A stretch of DNA of 64,000 nt, taken from positions 1 through 64,000 of the forward strand of contig NZ_JAPDUW010000002.1 in NCBI RefSeq assembly GCF_026015295.1, written 5' to 3'. Positions 52,950 to 62,157 of the stretch are shown here, in pieces. This stretch comes from Segatella copri (GTDB lineage Bacteria; Bacteroidota; Bacteroidia; Bacteroidales; Bacteroidaceae). Position 1 is the first letter of the stretch. Each line of letters starts with the position of its first letter. The notes below the pieces were generated by a model, which was given only the letters and a program-made list of their open reading frames with translations, was not told where the DNA came from and searched no databases. The position numbers and the translations under genes are program-made.

Positions 52950-54170
52950 ATGGCAGATTTTAAGAAAACGATAGACTTTATCAAGTCAGTTTATGGCAAT
53001 CAGGAGTTTACTCCTTTGGCTGTTCCTGTTTTTGCAGGTAATGAAAAGAAATATCTCAACGAGTGTATCGATACAACCTTCGTTTCATCCGTAGGTAAGT
53101 TTGTGGATCGCTTCGAGGAGGATATGGCAAAATACACAGGTGCCAAGAAGGCTGTGGTATGTGTTAGTGGAACTAATGCTCTTCACATGAGCTTGTTGCT
53201 CGTAGGTGTAAAGCAAGATGATGAAGTGTTGACTCAGGCTCTTACTTTCATTGCTACCTGCAATGCATTGAGCTATATTGGAGCTCATGCCGTATTCATC
53301 GATGTGGATCGTTCAACAATGGGCCTTTCTCCAGATTCTTTGAAGGCATGGCTTGAGAAGAATGCTGAGGTTCGCAAGAACGCTCGCAAGGGAGAACTAC
53401 CGGAAAGCAAGGATTTCGCTTTCGAAGAGGACGACTTGGCTTGCTATAACAAGAATACCGGTCGTCGTGTCAAAGCATGCGTTCCTATGCACTCATTCGG
53501 TCACCCTGTCCGCATTGATGAGATTGCAGCTATCTGTAAAGAGTGGCATATCGAACTTGTAGAGGATGCAGCAGAGAGTATTGGTTCTACATTCAAGGGA
53601 CAGCATACAGGTACATTCGGTAAGATTGGTGCGATTAGCTTTAATGGTAACAAGACCATCACTACTGGTGGCGGCGGTATGATGCTCTTCAATGATGAGG
53701 AGTTGGGAGCATACGCAAAGCATATCACCACACAGGCAAAGATTCCACATCGTTGGGAGTTTCGTCACGACCATGTAGGTTACAACTATCGTATGCCAAA
53801 TATCAATGCAGCTATGGGATGTGCCCAGTTGGAGAACATTGACAAGTATGTAGCAAGCAAGCGTAAGGTTGCTGCTGAATATGAGGAGTACTTCAAGAAT
53901 GTATCAGATATCGAGTTCTTCGTAGATTCTCCAAATACAGTTTCTAACTATTGGCTCAATGCTGTTATCTTGAAAGATAAGGAGGCACAGATTGATTTCC
54001 TTACCCAGACAAATGATAATGGAGTAATGACTCGCCCAATCTGGGAGTTGATGAATCGCCTGCCGATGTTTGAGAATTGTGAGAACGATGGCTTGGAGAA
54101 TACCATCTGGTTTGCAGATAGAGTCGTGAATATTCCAAGTTCTGTTCGACCTTCTGATTTGAATATATAA
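52950..54170 (+). CDS. legC: LegC-type PLP aminotransferase
   Basis: A 406-aa DegT/DnrJ/EryC1 aminotransferase. FVSSVGKFVDRFEEDMAKYT begins the fold, CVSGTNALHMSLLLVG binds PLP phosphate, LVEDAAESIGSTFKG carries the PLP Asp, and SFNGNKTITTGGGG holds the Schiff-base Lys. It adds the 4-amino group to the LegB product. The 30-residue segment around DFAFEEDDLACYNKNTG is a LegC-type insertion. It lies 11 bp after legB. Confidence 0.85.
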   Translation: MADFKKTIDFIKSVYGNQEFTPLAVPVFAGNEKKYLNECIDTTFVSSVGKFVDRFEEDMAKYTGAKKAVVCVSGTNALHMSLLLVGVKQDDEVLTQALTFIATCNALSYIGAHAVFIDVDRSTMGLSPDSLKAWLEKNAEVRKNARKGELPESKDFAFEEDDLACYNKNTGRRVKACVPMHSFGHPVRIDEIAAICKEWHIELVEDAAESIGSTFKGQHTGTFGKIGAISFNGNKTITTGGGGMMLFNDEELGAYAKHITTQAKIPHRWEFRHDHVGYNYRMPNINAAMGCAQLENIDKYVASKRKVAAEYEEYFKNVSDIEFFVDSPNTVSNYWLNAVILKDKEAQIDFLTQTNDNGVMTRPIWELMNRLPMFENCENDGLENTIWFADRVVNIPSSVRPSDLNI

Positions 54171-54172
54171 AT

Positions 54173-54445
54173 ATGATCGTATTTATTCTGGATATGATTT
54201 CTACAGTATTGTTTGGAGCTCCTGCTGCAACCTATTTCCAGTTCATGTTAGGAACTATATCAGTTTTGACGCTGATTGAGAAAATAAATTCAAACGGTAT
54301 GAAAAATGGAGAACTATTAGGATGGTGGGCTGGAGCTTCATCTGGGCTGTGCACGAACCTAAAAGGTATTGTAAAAGTCATTGAAGGTAATAGATATGGT
54401 AGAAGCTCCGAGGTGAAAAGCCTCCACAGCCCACTTTTTCTTTAA
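54173..54445 (+). CDS. Doubtful small membrane ORF
   Basis: A 90-aa ORF two bases after legC. The first ~40 residues are hydrophobic (VFILDMISTVLFGAPAATYF, FMLGTISVLTLIEKI), the rest is unlike a protein. It ends in an inverted repeat (GTGGGCTG near 54325 / CAGCCCAC near 54428, then TTTTTC) that may be a terminator-like hairpin with a long loop. No family recognised. Confidence 0.3.
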   Translation: MIVFILDMISTVLFGAPAATYFQFMLGTISVLTLIEKINSNGMKNGELLGWWAGASSGLCTNLKGIVKVIEGNRYGRSSEVKSLHSPLFL

Positions 54446-54458
54446 TAATGTTATTATT

Positions 54459-55652
54459 ATGAGGTGCTTTGTTGTTATGGGATATGGTACCCGACCGGAT
54501 TTGTCTTCTGGTAAGAAGATTAATCTGGATCAGATTTATCATGAAATTATAAAACCTGCTGTTACAGAAAGCGGTTTCGAATGTATTCGAGGTGATGAGG
54601 TTTTAGATAGTGGCTTAATAGACGAGAGTATGTATTATGGTATTCTAGAGTCTGATTTGGTCGTAGCTGATTTGACAACTTTGAATCCCAATGCAATATA
54701 TGAACTGGGTGTCAGACATGGAGTAAGGAAGAATCGTACGATAATAATGATGGAAACTGGAGATAAATTCTTCTTTGATTTGAATCATAATCGTACACTG
54801 ACTTATACATATGTTAGAAATCGCAAAAAGTTCGCAGAAGAGGCTGAGCGTGTAAAAATTAGACTAAAGGCGATAATTGATTCCATTGTAAAAGAGAATC
54901 AAGTTGACAGCCCATTATATAAGTTTATTCCAGCCTTGAAAGAGCCCGTAAAAGATGCGGATGAAGCTTTACAAAAGAAGGATTATAAGCCATTATTTGA
55001 AAGAATAAAAGAGGCTATAGCCCTAAGGAAAAAGGAAAGATACGAGGAAGCTAAAATTCTTTTTACTTCATTGATAGATGATGTTCCTTTTGATCCTTAT
55101 TTTAGACAGCAAAAGGCTCTTTGTACATATAAATCAGAAAAGCCATCTCCAAAAGAAGCATTAGAGGAGGCTTTAAGTATTTTAAGTCCCCTTGAAAATA
55201 CTGTAGATCCTGAAACTAATGGGTTGTTAGGAGCTATTTTTAAGCGGAAGTTTTATCTTTCCAATGCAGAGAGTGATATTATCAAGGCTATAAATTATTA
55301 CAAGAAGGCTTATAGTATTTTTTCAGACTATTATAATGGTGAAAATTATGCCTTCTGTTTGCTTCTCAGAGCTTCACTTTTGCAAGAATGTGAAGAGAAA
55401 ATGGAGTTAAAGGTTATAGCTAAACATATATACAGAGAAGTTTTTGAAAGTAATAGAAATTATGTAGAAGATGAAGTAAATACCGACTATGAAATATGGA
55501 CGTTGGCAACATTGGCTTCATGTTCTCTAGTTTTGAATAAGAAGGAACTCTCTGATAAATATGAAAAAAGTTTTCTTAGCAGAGCGGATAAAATGATGAA
55601 AACATCATATCTATCTCAAAAACAAAAATTGGTAGAACTATTAAAATCGTAG
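54459..55652 (+). CDS. TIR-like/TRAFs-binding (DUF4071-like) TPR protein
   Basis: A 397-aa soluble protein. The N-terminal ~150 residues (CFVVMGYGTRPD, NLDQIYHEIIKPAV, GLIDESMYYGILESDLVVAD, LTTLNPNAIYELGVRHGVR) resemble nucleoside-2-deoxyribosyltransferase/TIR-related domains, with Glu of YELGVRH as candidate catalytic residue. The C-terminal ~200 residues are TPR-like helices (YEEAKILFTSLIDDVPFD) as in 'TRAFs-binding' proteins. It precedes a TIR gene by 4 bp. It is probably a signalling or conflict protein, not a glycan enzyme. Confidence 0.65.
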   Translation: MRCFVVMGYGTRPDLSSGKKINLDQIYHEIIKPAVTESGFECIRGDEVLDSGLIDESMYYGILESDLVVADLTTLNPNAIYELGVRHGVRKNRTIIMMETGDKFFFDLNHNRTLTYTYVRNRKKFAEEAERVKIRLKAIIDSIVKENQVDSPLYKFIPALKEPVKDADEALQKKDYKPLFERIKEAIALRKKERYEEAKILFTSLIDDVPFDPYFRQQKALCTYKSEKPSPKEALEEALSILSPLENTVDPETNGLLGAIFKRKFYLSNAESDIIKAINYYKKAYSIFSDYYNGENYAFCLLLRASLLQECEEKMELKVIAKHIYREVFESNRNYVEDEVNTDYEIWTLATLASCSLVLNKKELSDKYEKSFLSRADKMMKTSYLSQKQKLVELLKS

Positions 55653-55656
55653 AATT

Positions 55657-56061
55657 ATGGCAAAAACATATTCTTTATTTATAAGTCATAGCTGGGATCA
55701 TGATGATACCTTGCAGAGTTTAAAGAACTTATTAAATGGTAGGGGCTATTTCTCTGCTGTTTATATGCAGGTTGAAAAAGATTGCCCCATTAATTCTGAG
55801 AAAGCAGCAGTTGTCAAAGCCAATATTACTAAACGTCTGCAAGAGTCTGATGTATTGTTGGCGATAGCTGGTGTTTTTGCATCACATAGTGAGTGGATGC
55901 AATGGGAGATGGATAAGGCAAAAGAGCTTGGTCTCAATGTTATAGGTGTTATTCCTCGAGGTCAGGAACACATATCTAAAGAAGTTTGTAATCGTTCTGT
56001 TAAAGATGTAAGATGGAATGCTGATAGTATTGTTGAGGCAATAAGAGAATATTCAAAATGA
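55657..56061 (+). CDS. DUF1863 TIR-like protein (ThsB-like)
   Basis: A 134-aa TIR-family protein: YSLFISHSWDHDD at the start, SDVLLAIAGVFASHSEWMQW in the middle, WEMDKAKELGLNVIGVIPRG and a final VRWNADSIVEAI. This is the DUF1863 pattern found in the Thoeris ThsB sensor, which makes cyclic ADP-ribose-type signals after phage detection. No ThsA effector is visible. It overlaps legG by 4 bp, so it is co-translated with a sugar enzyme. Confidence 0.8.
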   Translation: MAKTYSLFISHSWDHDDTLQSLKNLLNGRGYFSAVYMQVEKDCPINSEKAAVVKANITKRLQESDVLLAIAGVFASHSEWMQWEMDKAKELGLNVIGVIPRGQEHISKEVCNRSVKDVRWNADSIVEAIREYSK

Positions 56062-57200
56062 AAAAGGTTTGCGTTATCACGGGCGCCCGTTCTGAATATG
56101 GGCTCTTGCGATGGGTGATAGATGGAATAGATAAAGATGAAGACCTGCAACTACAGTTAGTAGTTACAGGTGGGCATCTTTCTCCTGAACAAGGACTTAC
56201 GTATCAGGCAATAGAAGAGGATGGATATCATATCGATGAGAAGGTGGAGATGCTCCTTTCTTCAGAAACATCTGTTGGTATCTCCAAATCAATGGGACTC
56301 TGTTCCATAGGAATGACAGATGCTTTTAATCGCCTGAAGCCAGATATGATTGTGGTTTTGGGAGATAGATATGAGTTGCTTCCAATTGTAGGTACAGCCT
56401 TGGTTATGAGAATTCCTGTTGCTCATATATCTGGAGGAGATATCACAGAGGGGGCAATTGACAATGAAGTGAGAAATGCTGTGACAATGATGTCGGCTCT
56501 TCATTTCCCTGGTACTGAAGAATCTGCTGCTCGTATCAGAGCTATGCGCCAAAGTTCAGACAATATATATGTTACAGGTGAGACAAATCTGGATAATTTC
56601 CGTAAGATTGAATTGTTAAACCGCCATCAATTAGCAGAATCATTAAAACTTGATCCTGCTAAAAAGTGGATATTAGGTACTTATCATTCAGAAACTACAT
56701 TATCTGTGTCTGAAAATATCCAGCGAGTTAATAATCTTATTGTATCTCTTGAAAAAGAATGTCCCGATTGTGAAATTCTGTTTACCAAAGCAAATTCAGA
56801 TATTGGTGGCAATTTGATAAACGATATTCTTCAACAACATGCAGAGGAAAAAGATAATTTCCATTTTGTCGCATCATTAGGTCAAAAGAGATACATTAGT
56901 ATTCTATACCAAGTAATTATGATGATAGGAAATTCTTCTAGTGGTATTTTTGAAACACCATTCGTTAAACTTCCGGTCTTGAACATTGGTGATAGACAAA
57001 AGGGAAGATTAATAACATCGAACATAAAATGTTGTGATGGTACCGAACTTGGTATGCAGAATGCGTTGAAAGAACTTCAGACTGAAGAATTTCATAATAA
57101 ATGTAAGATGGCAGACAATCCTTATGGAGATGGTCATGCATCAGAACGGATAGTTGAACAGATTAAATGTTATTTAAATGATAGCGACACCTTATTATAA
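56058..57200 (+). CDS. legG: LegG/NeuC-type hydrolysing 2-epimerase
   Basis: A 380-aa NDP-sugar 2-epimerase: ITGARSEYGLLRWVIDGI start, VTGGHLSPEQG, MIVVLGDRYELLPIV, AHISGGDITEGAIDNEVRNAV and MIGNSSSGIFETP. This is the hydrolysing NeuC/LegG class that releases the 2-epimerised sugar for LegI. The start overlaps the TIR gene and the stop overlaps the next gene by 23 bp. Confidence 0.88.
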   Translation: MKKVCVITGARSEYGLLRWVIDGIDKDEDLQLQLVVTGGHLSPEQGLTYQAIEEDGYHIDEKVEMLLSSETSVGISKSMGLCSIGMTDAFNRLKPDMIVVLGDRYELLPIVGTALVMRIPVAHISGGDITEGAIDNEVRNAVTMMSALHFPGTEESAARIRAMRQSSDNIYVTGETNLDNFRKIELLNRHQLAESLKLDPAKKWILGTYHSETTLSVSENIQRVNNLIVSLEKECPDCEILFTKANSDIGGNLINDILQQHAEEKDNFHFVASLGQKRYISILYQVIMMIGNSSSGIFETPFVKLPVLNIGDRQKGRLITSNIKCCDGTELGMQNALKELQTEEFHNKCKMADNPYGDGHASERIVEQIKCYLNDSDTLL

Positions 57201-58350
57201 TATAGATTTATCTAAGCTTCAGAAGAACTTAGCATCATTGCGCTCGGCTTTTGAAGCTTTATGGCCAAATTTCCAAATAGGGTATTCTTATAAAACGAAT
57301 AACTTACCTTGGCTTGTAAAGTGGATGCATGAACAAAGGGTTATGGCAGAAGTTGTTTCTGAACCAGAGTATGAATTAGCTACTTATGTGGGGAATCAGC
57401 CTAATAACATCATACTTAATGGTCCGCATAAAGGTTTAAGCAACTTATTGCTAGCGTTAAAAAACGGAAGTATAGTAAACCTTGACTCATTTGCTGAGAT
57501 TGATTTCATTGAAGAGAATATCCAGTCATTCACTCATGACATCAAGGTCGGTTTGCGCATCAATTTTGATTTGGAACACGAATGTCCTGGTGAAACTATT
57601 CCAGGTGAAGAACCTGGACGTTTTGGTTTTAATCTTGAGAATGGTGATTTTGATAAGGCATTAAACCGCTTAAGTCATCTGCAGAAAGTTAAAGTTGTAG
57701 GCTTGCATGGACATCACAGTACTCGTACAAAGAGTTTGAGAATCTTTAATAGTATAACTAGGCATCTCTGCGAGGTAAGTAAAAAGATACCTGCATTAGA
57801 ATATTTGGATTTAGGTGGTTGTCTGTTTGGTGATAAACCAGGTACTCCGACCTTTGAAGAATATGCTTCTACAATAGTTGATATCCTTGAAGCTTATCAA
57901 ATCTCTAAAGAAGTACAACTTCTTGTTGAACCAGGTGCTGCATTGATAGCTTCACCGGTTTCTTATGTATGCTCTGTGATAGACGTTAAGGATATTAAGG
58001 ATAGAAGACTTGTCTTTACTGATGGTTCTGTAAAACATGTAGCTTCTCAAATGAAAGCCCCACCTTTTGTATCTTCTCTTAATACTAAATCCAGTAATTT
58101 GAAAGAAAAGCAAATCGTTACAGGTTATACTTGCATTGAGATGGATCGTTTCTTGACTTTGGATAATCAACCTGAGTTGGCAAAGGGTGATAGAATAACG
58201 ATATATAATGTGGGTGCATATACAATGTCATTGACTCCATTATTCATAGAGTATTTTCCGACTGTTATAGTTACGGATGAAAATGGAAACGAGGAAGTTG
58301 TCCGAGAGAAATGGACAACAAAAGAGTTTATTCAAAAAAGTAAATTGTAA
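57178..58350 (+). CDS. PLP-dependent decarboxylase/racemase-fold enzyme
   Basis: A 390-aa fold-type III PLP enzyme like diaminopimelate or other amino-acid decarboxylases: PLP lysine in IGYSYKTNNL (Lys39), VVSEPEYELA, GLHGHHSTRTK, LDLGGCLFGDKPGTPTF and LLVEPGAALIASPVSYVC. The substrate cannot be read. In this operon, beside an ATP-grasp ligase, it may make an amine or amino-acid building block for the sugar. The overlap with legG suggests co-regulation. Confidence 0.78.
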   Translation: MIATPYYNIDLSKLQKNLASLRSAFEALWPNFQIGYSYKTNNLPWLVKWMHEQRVMAEVVSEPEYELATYVGNQPNNIILNGPHKGLSNLLLALKNGSIVNLDSFAEIDFIEENIQSFTHDIKVGLRINFDLEHECPGETIPGEEPGRFGFNLENGDFDKALNRLSHLQKVKVVGLHGHHSTRTKSLRIFNSITRHLCEVSKKIPALEYLDLGGCLFGDKPGTPTFEEYASTIVDILEAYQISKEVQLLVEPGAALIASPVSYVCSVIDVKDIKDRRLVFTDGSVKHVASQMKAPPFVSSLNTKSSNLKEKQIVTGYTCIEMDRFLTLDNQPELAKGDRITIYNVGAYTMSLTPLFIEYFPTVIVTDENGNEEVVREKWTTKEFIQKSKL

Positions 58351-58352
58351 TT

Positions 58353-59330
58353 ATGAAGAATCTTTTAATTCTTAGTCCCGGAAGACGTGTTGAGATTGTT
58401 CAATACTTTAAGGATGCTTTCCATAAGGAAAACCGAAAGGTCTATACTTTGGATATGAGCGATAAGGCTCCTGCTTTATATTTTGGTGATGAATATTTTC
58501 GTATAGATAAGGATTTTGCACATCTTGACCTCTATATCAACAAGGTTTTAGAGATTTGCAAAAAGAAGGAAGTTGGTGCTATCATTACTTTGATAGATCC
58601 AGAATTAGTTCTTCTTTCTCATTACAAGCAGGAGTTTGATCAACTTGGTGTAAAGCTTATACTCTCAAATCTTGATTTTGTAGAATCCACTTTTGATAAG
58701 TTTGAGTTTTACAATAAATATAAAGGTATTCTTAAACTAGTAGAAACTGTTGGTTCGGCAGAAGATGCTTTGAACAAACTTAATAGTAAAGAATGGGAGT
58801 TCCCTCTATTTGCTAAATTGAGAGATGGAAGTGCCAGCATTGGCATAAAGAAGATTAATAGCTTTGAGGATATTGAAGAACTGAAGAGTGAACCAAAGTA
58901 TATCTATCAGCCATTTATTGTAGGAAAGGAATATGGGGTTGATACTTTCTTTGATTTGAAATCAGGAAAGCTCGTCTCAATGTTTATCAAGGAGAAACTT
59001 GCAATGAGAGCTGGAGAAACAGATAAGGCAATTTCTGTTCATTCTCAAAATGTTATAGATGAAGTTTTAAAGGTACAGAATATCAAAGGCCTTTATGGTC
59101 CTATCGATATAGATGTATTTGTATCTAATGATGGAGAAGTTTATATCAATGAGATTAATCCTAGGTTTGGTGGAGGTTATCCTCATGCCTATGGATGTGG
59201 AGTTAATTTCATGAATTTGATATTAAACAATCTGAATGGTAATGAGAATCAAGTTTCTTTAGATTCTTACAAAGAAGGCATCATGATGCTTAAATATAAC
59301 GGATTATATTTCAAGGATACTAATGACTAA
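58353..59330 (+). CDS. ATP-grasp ligase
   Basis: A 325-aa ATP-grasp protein related to carbamoyl-phosphate-synthetase-like ligases: N-terminal LILSPGRRVEIVQYF, ATP-binding FPLFAKLRDGSASIGIKK, YIYQPFIVGKEYGVD and metal-binding INEINPRFGGGYPHAYGCG. It should join a carboxylate to an amine or another group with ATP. Only 3 bp follow the decarboxylase-like gene and its end overlaps legI by 8 bp. Possibly it acylates the amino group of the nonulosonic acid. Confidence 0.82.
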   Translation: MKNLLILSPGRRVEIVQYFKDAFHKENRKVYTLDMSDKAPALYFGDEYFRIDKDFAHLDLYINKVLEICKKKEVGAIITLIDPELVLLSHYKQEFDQLGVKLILSNLDFVESTFDKFEFYNKYKGILKLVETVGSAEDALNKLNSKEWEFPLFAKLRDGSASIGIKKINSFEDIEELKSEPKYIYQPFIVGKEYGVDTFFDLKSGKLVSMFIKEKLAMRAGETDKAISVHSQNVIDEVLKVQNIKGLYGPIDIDVFVSNDGEVYINEINPRFGGGYPHAYGCGVNFMNLILNNLNGNENQVSLDSYKEGIMMLKYNGLYFKDTND

Positions 59331-60327
59331 TCAACATGTATACATTATAGCAGAGGCAGGAGTAAACCATAATGGTCGACTCGATTTAGCTCTGCAGCTT
59401 TGTGATGCTGCAAAAGCTGCCGGTGTTGATGCCGTGAAGTTCCAAACTTGGAAAACGGAACTTATTATAACCAAAGGCACCAAGAAAGCAGAGTATCAGG
59501 AGAAAAATCTCAATAATGATGATGACCAGTTTACGATGCTGAAGAAATTGGAGTTGTCATATGATAATTTCCAGTTGGTTAAACAGCATTGTGATGAAAT
59601 CGGTATTCAGTTTCTTTCCACAGCGGATGAGACAGAGTCTCTAGATTTTTTGGTGAACCTGGGTATGCCTTTTATCAAGTTAGGTTCAGGTGATATTACT
59701 AATATTCCATATCTTCGCTCTGTTGCGAAATATGGAATGCCTGTTATACTTTCTACAGGCATGGCAAACTTGGCACAAGTTGCCATTGCTTATGATACAT
59801 TGCAGGAGGCTGGTGTCAAGGATATCTCTATTTTACACTGTACAACCAATTATCCATGTCCTATGAATGAGGTCAACCTTCGAGCTATGCAGACAATGAA
59901 GGAAGCATTTAAGTGCAGGGTTGGATATTCAGATCATACCATGGGAATTGAAGTTCCAATAGCAGCTGTTGCTATGGGAGCAGAGATTATTGAGAAACAT
60001 TTCACTCTTGACCAAAATATGGAAGGACCAGACCATAAGGCTTCCTTGAATCCTGAGGAACTCAAGGCAATGGTATCTGCCATTCGCCATATTGAGCAGG
60101 CCTTGGGAGATGGAATAAAGCAGCCAAATGAGAGTGAAAAGAAAATCTCAACGGTAGTTTTGAAACGTATTGTTGCTAGCCGTCCCATCAAGAAAGGTGA
60201 GATTCTTTCTGAGGATAATATGACCGTAAAGCGTAGCGACAATGGTATCAAGGCTTCTTATTGGGATGTTGTGGCAGGAAGAGTTGCACAACAAGATTAT
60301 TCAATTGATGAAGAAATAAAACTTTAG
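59323..60327 (+). CDS. legI: LegI/NeuB-type nonulosonate synthase
   Basis: A 334-aa synthase condensing phosphoenolpyruvate with the hexose: IIAEAGVNHNGRLDLALQL, VDAVKFQTWK, FIKLGSGDITNIPYLR, GMPVILSTGMA, ILHCTTNYPCP, VGYSDHTMGIEVPIAA, IIEKHFTLDQNMEGPDHKAS and a C-terminal SAF domain (RRIVASRPIKKGEIL-like). Full length. Context points to legionaminic rather than sialic acid. Confidence 0.9.
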   Translation: MTNQHVYIIAEAGVNHNGRLDLALQLCDAAKAAGVDAVKFQTWKTELIITKGTKKAEYQEKNLNNDDDQFTMLKKLELSYDNFQLVKQHCDEIGIQFLSTADETESLDFLVNLGMPFIKLGSGDITNIPYLRSVAKYGMPVILSTGMANLAQVAIAYDTLQEAGVKDISILHCTTNYPCPMNEVNLRAMQTMKEAFKCRVGYSDHTMGIEVPIAAVAMGAEIIEKHFTLDQNMEGPDHKASLNPEELKAMVSAIRHIEQALGDGIKQPNESEKKISTVVLKRIVASRPIKKGEILSEDNMTVKRSDNGIKASYWDVVAGRVAQQDYSIDEEIKL

Positions 60328-60331
60328 GAGT

Positions 60332-61024
60332 ATGAATTTTTTATATATTATTCCAGCAAGAGGTGGCAGTAAAGGTATTCCTCATAAAAACATTAAGTTG
60401 TTTGGAGGAAAACCACTCATCTATTATGCCATAGAAACGGCTCGCCAACTTACTGCAGATGAAAACATCTGTGTAACTACTGACGATGATGAGATTATTT
60501 CAACAGTAGAACAGGCTGGACTAAAAGTTCCGTTTAAACGACCAGATAGTTTAGCGACAGACAATTCTTCGTCGTATGATGTGATAATGCATGCCATCAA
60601 CTTTTATGAGCAGCAAGGTAAGCATTACGATGCAATCGTTTTGCTTCAACCAACATCTCCTTTTAGAAGTGTAGATGATGTGAAAGTATGTGTAGGGAAA
60701 TACACGTCGGACTATGAAATGGTAGTTAGTGTAAAGAACGCTTCTTCCAATCCATATTATGATTGCTTTGAGAGCAATAAAGATGGTTATCTTATTCCTT
60801 CTAAAGGTGATGGTAATATTAACAGAAGACAGGATGCTCCAAAAGTGTATGAGTATAACGGTGCTGTCTATGTAATGAACGTTGAAGCCTTGAAAAAAGG
60901 TACATATAATCTTTTCCACAAAATAGGTTTCGTAGAAATGGATGATACTCATTCTGTTGATTTAGACACTATGTTTGATTGGAAGGTTGCAGAACTTATG
61001 TTGAACGAAGGTTTAGTAAAATAA
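60332..61024 (+). CDS. legF: LegF/NeuA-type CMP-nonulosonate cytidylyltransferase
   Basis: A 230-aa enzyme activating the nonulosonic acid with CTP: IIPARGGSKGIPHKNIK (signature), VTTDDDEIIS, FKRPDSLATDNSSSYDVI and VLLQPTSPFRSVDDV. Four bp after legI, one base before the next gene. Confidence 0.9.
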   Translation: MNFLYIIPARGGSKGIPHKNIKLFGGKPLIYYAIETARQLTADENICVTTDDDEIISTVEQAGLKVPFKRPDSLATDNSSSYDVIMHAINFYEQQGKHYDAIVLLQPTSPFRSVDDVKVCVGKYTSDYEMVVSVKNASSNPYYDCFESNKDGYLIPSKGDGNINRRQDAPKVYEYNGAVYVMNVEALKKGTYNLFHKIGFVEMDDTHSVDLDTMFDWKVAELMLNEGLVK

Positions 61025-61025
61025 G

Positions 61026-62069
61026 ATGAATACAATACATATTATTAATAAACGAGAATCTCTTTTGTCAGCATTAAAGATAATCAATGAAATGGAACAA
61101 GAACCGTTGGTTTTGTTTGTTGTTGATGACGATGACAAAATGGTGGGTACGTTGACAGATGGCGATTCTCGCCGAGCTTTGATAGCAGGTGTTTCTGTTA
61201 ATGACTCTATCGAGAAGGTGATGCATAAAAACTTCAATTTCCTTCGTAGTGGTGTTGATGATGATGTACAGCATCTTCATGAGCAGAAATTGAAGAAAAT
61301 GAAGTTGGTTCCGATTCTTGATTCAGACAATCATATTGTTGATATAGTCAATCTGGAAAAGTATATTACACGACTTCCTATTGATGCAGTTCTTATGGCA
61401 GGAGGAAAGGGTGAACGTCTTCGTCCTTTAACGGAAAAGACTCCTAAGCCATTGCTAGAAGTTGGTGGTAAATGTATCATAGATCATAACATAGACCGAT
61501 TAATTTCTTATGGAGTTAATCATATTGATGTAACTGTAAATTATCTTGCAGAACAGTTGGAGGAACATTTTGCTACTCCGCGTGATGGAGTTCAGGTTCG
61601 TACTTTCCGAGAGCCAAAGTTCCTTGGTACTATTGGTAGCATTAAGTTTGTAGATACATTCTATAATGATACCATCCTCGTAATGAATTCTGATCTTTTC
61701 ACCAATATAGATTATGAAGATTTCTTCCTTCATTTTCAACAGAATGATGCAGAAATGTCGGTAGCAGCAGTTCCTTACAACATCAGTATAGAACTAGGTA
61801 TTCTTGATTTGGATGGTCGTAACATCAAGGGACTCATCGAGAAGCCGAAGTATAATTACTATGCTAATGCTGGTATTTATCTTATAAAGAAGCGTGCCCT
61901 TGCTGAGATACCTGAAGACACATTCTTCCATGCCACTCATCTTATAGAGAAGCTTATTGCTCAAGGCAAGAAGGTTATCCGATATCCACTAAATGGAACG
62001 TGGATTGATATTGGTACTCCTCAGGAATATCAGAAGGCAAAGGACTTGGTTAAGCATCTAAAAAATTAA
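61026..62069 (+). CDS. ptmE: PtmE-like CBS/nucleotidyltransferase
   Basis: A 347-aa protein with an N-terminal CBS pair (~residues 1-115, VGTLTDGDSRRALIAG) and a C-terminal sugar-1-phosphate nucleotidyltransferase (VLMAGGKGERLRPLTEKTPK, LEVGGKCIIDHNID). In Campylobacter PtmE is the glucosamine-1-phosphate guanylyltransferase starting the GDP-based legionaminic pathway. This assignment is why I favour Leg over sialic acid. Confidence 0.82.
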   Translation: MNTIHIINKRESLLSALKIINEMEQEPLVLFVVDDDDKMVGTLTDGDSRRALIAGVSVNDSIEKVMHKNFNFLRSGVDDDVQHLHEQKLKKMKLVPILDSDNHIVDIVNLEKYITRLPIDAVLMAGGKGERLRPLTEKTPKPLLEVGGKCIIDHNIDRLISYGVNHIDVTVNYLAEQLEEHFATPRDGVQVRTFREPKFLGTIGSIKFVDTFYNDTILVMNSDLFTNIDYEDFFLHFQQNDAEMSVAAVPYNISIELGILDLDGRNIKGLIEKPKYNYYANAGIYLIKKRALAEIPEDTFFHATHLIEKLIAQGKKVIRYPLNGTWIDIGTPQEYQKAKDLVKHLKN

Positions 62070-62157
62070 ATAATTTTACATATGTTATTTGGTATCCTTG
62101 TTTCTGGAATAGATATGTAAATCAGTTCCTGTTTTAATTTTCAAATACTTAAGTTTT

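Noticed and set aside
51730..61024. Plain sialic-acid (Neu5Ac) pathway
   Set aside because: The 4,6-dehydratase, LegC-type aminotransferase and PtmE-like enzyme are not needed for Neu5Ac, so a legionaminic-type sugar fits better.
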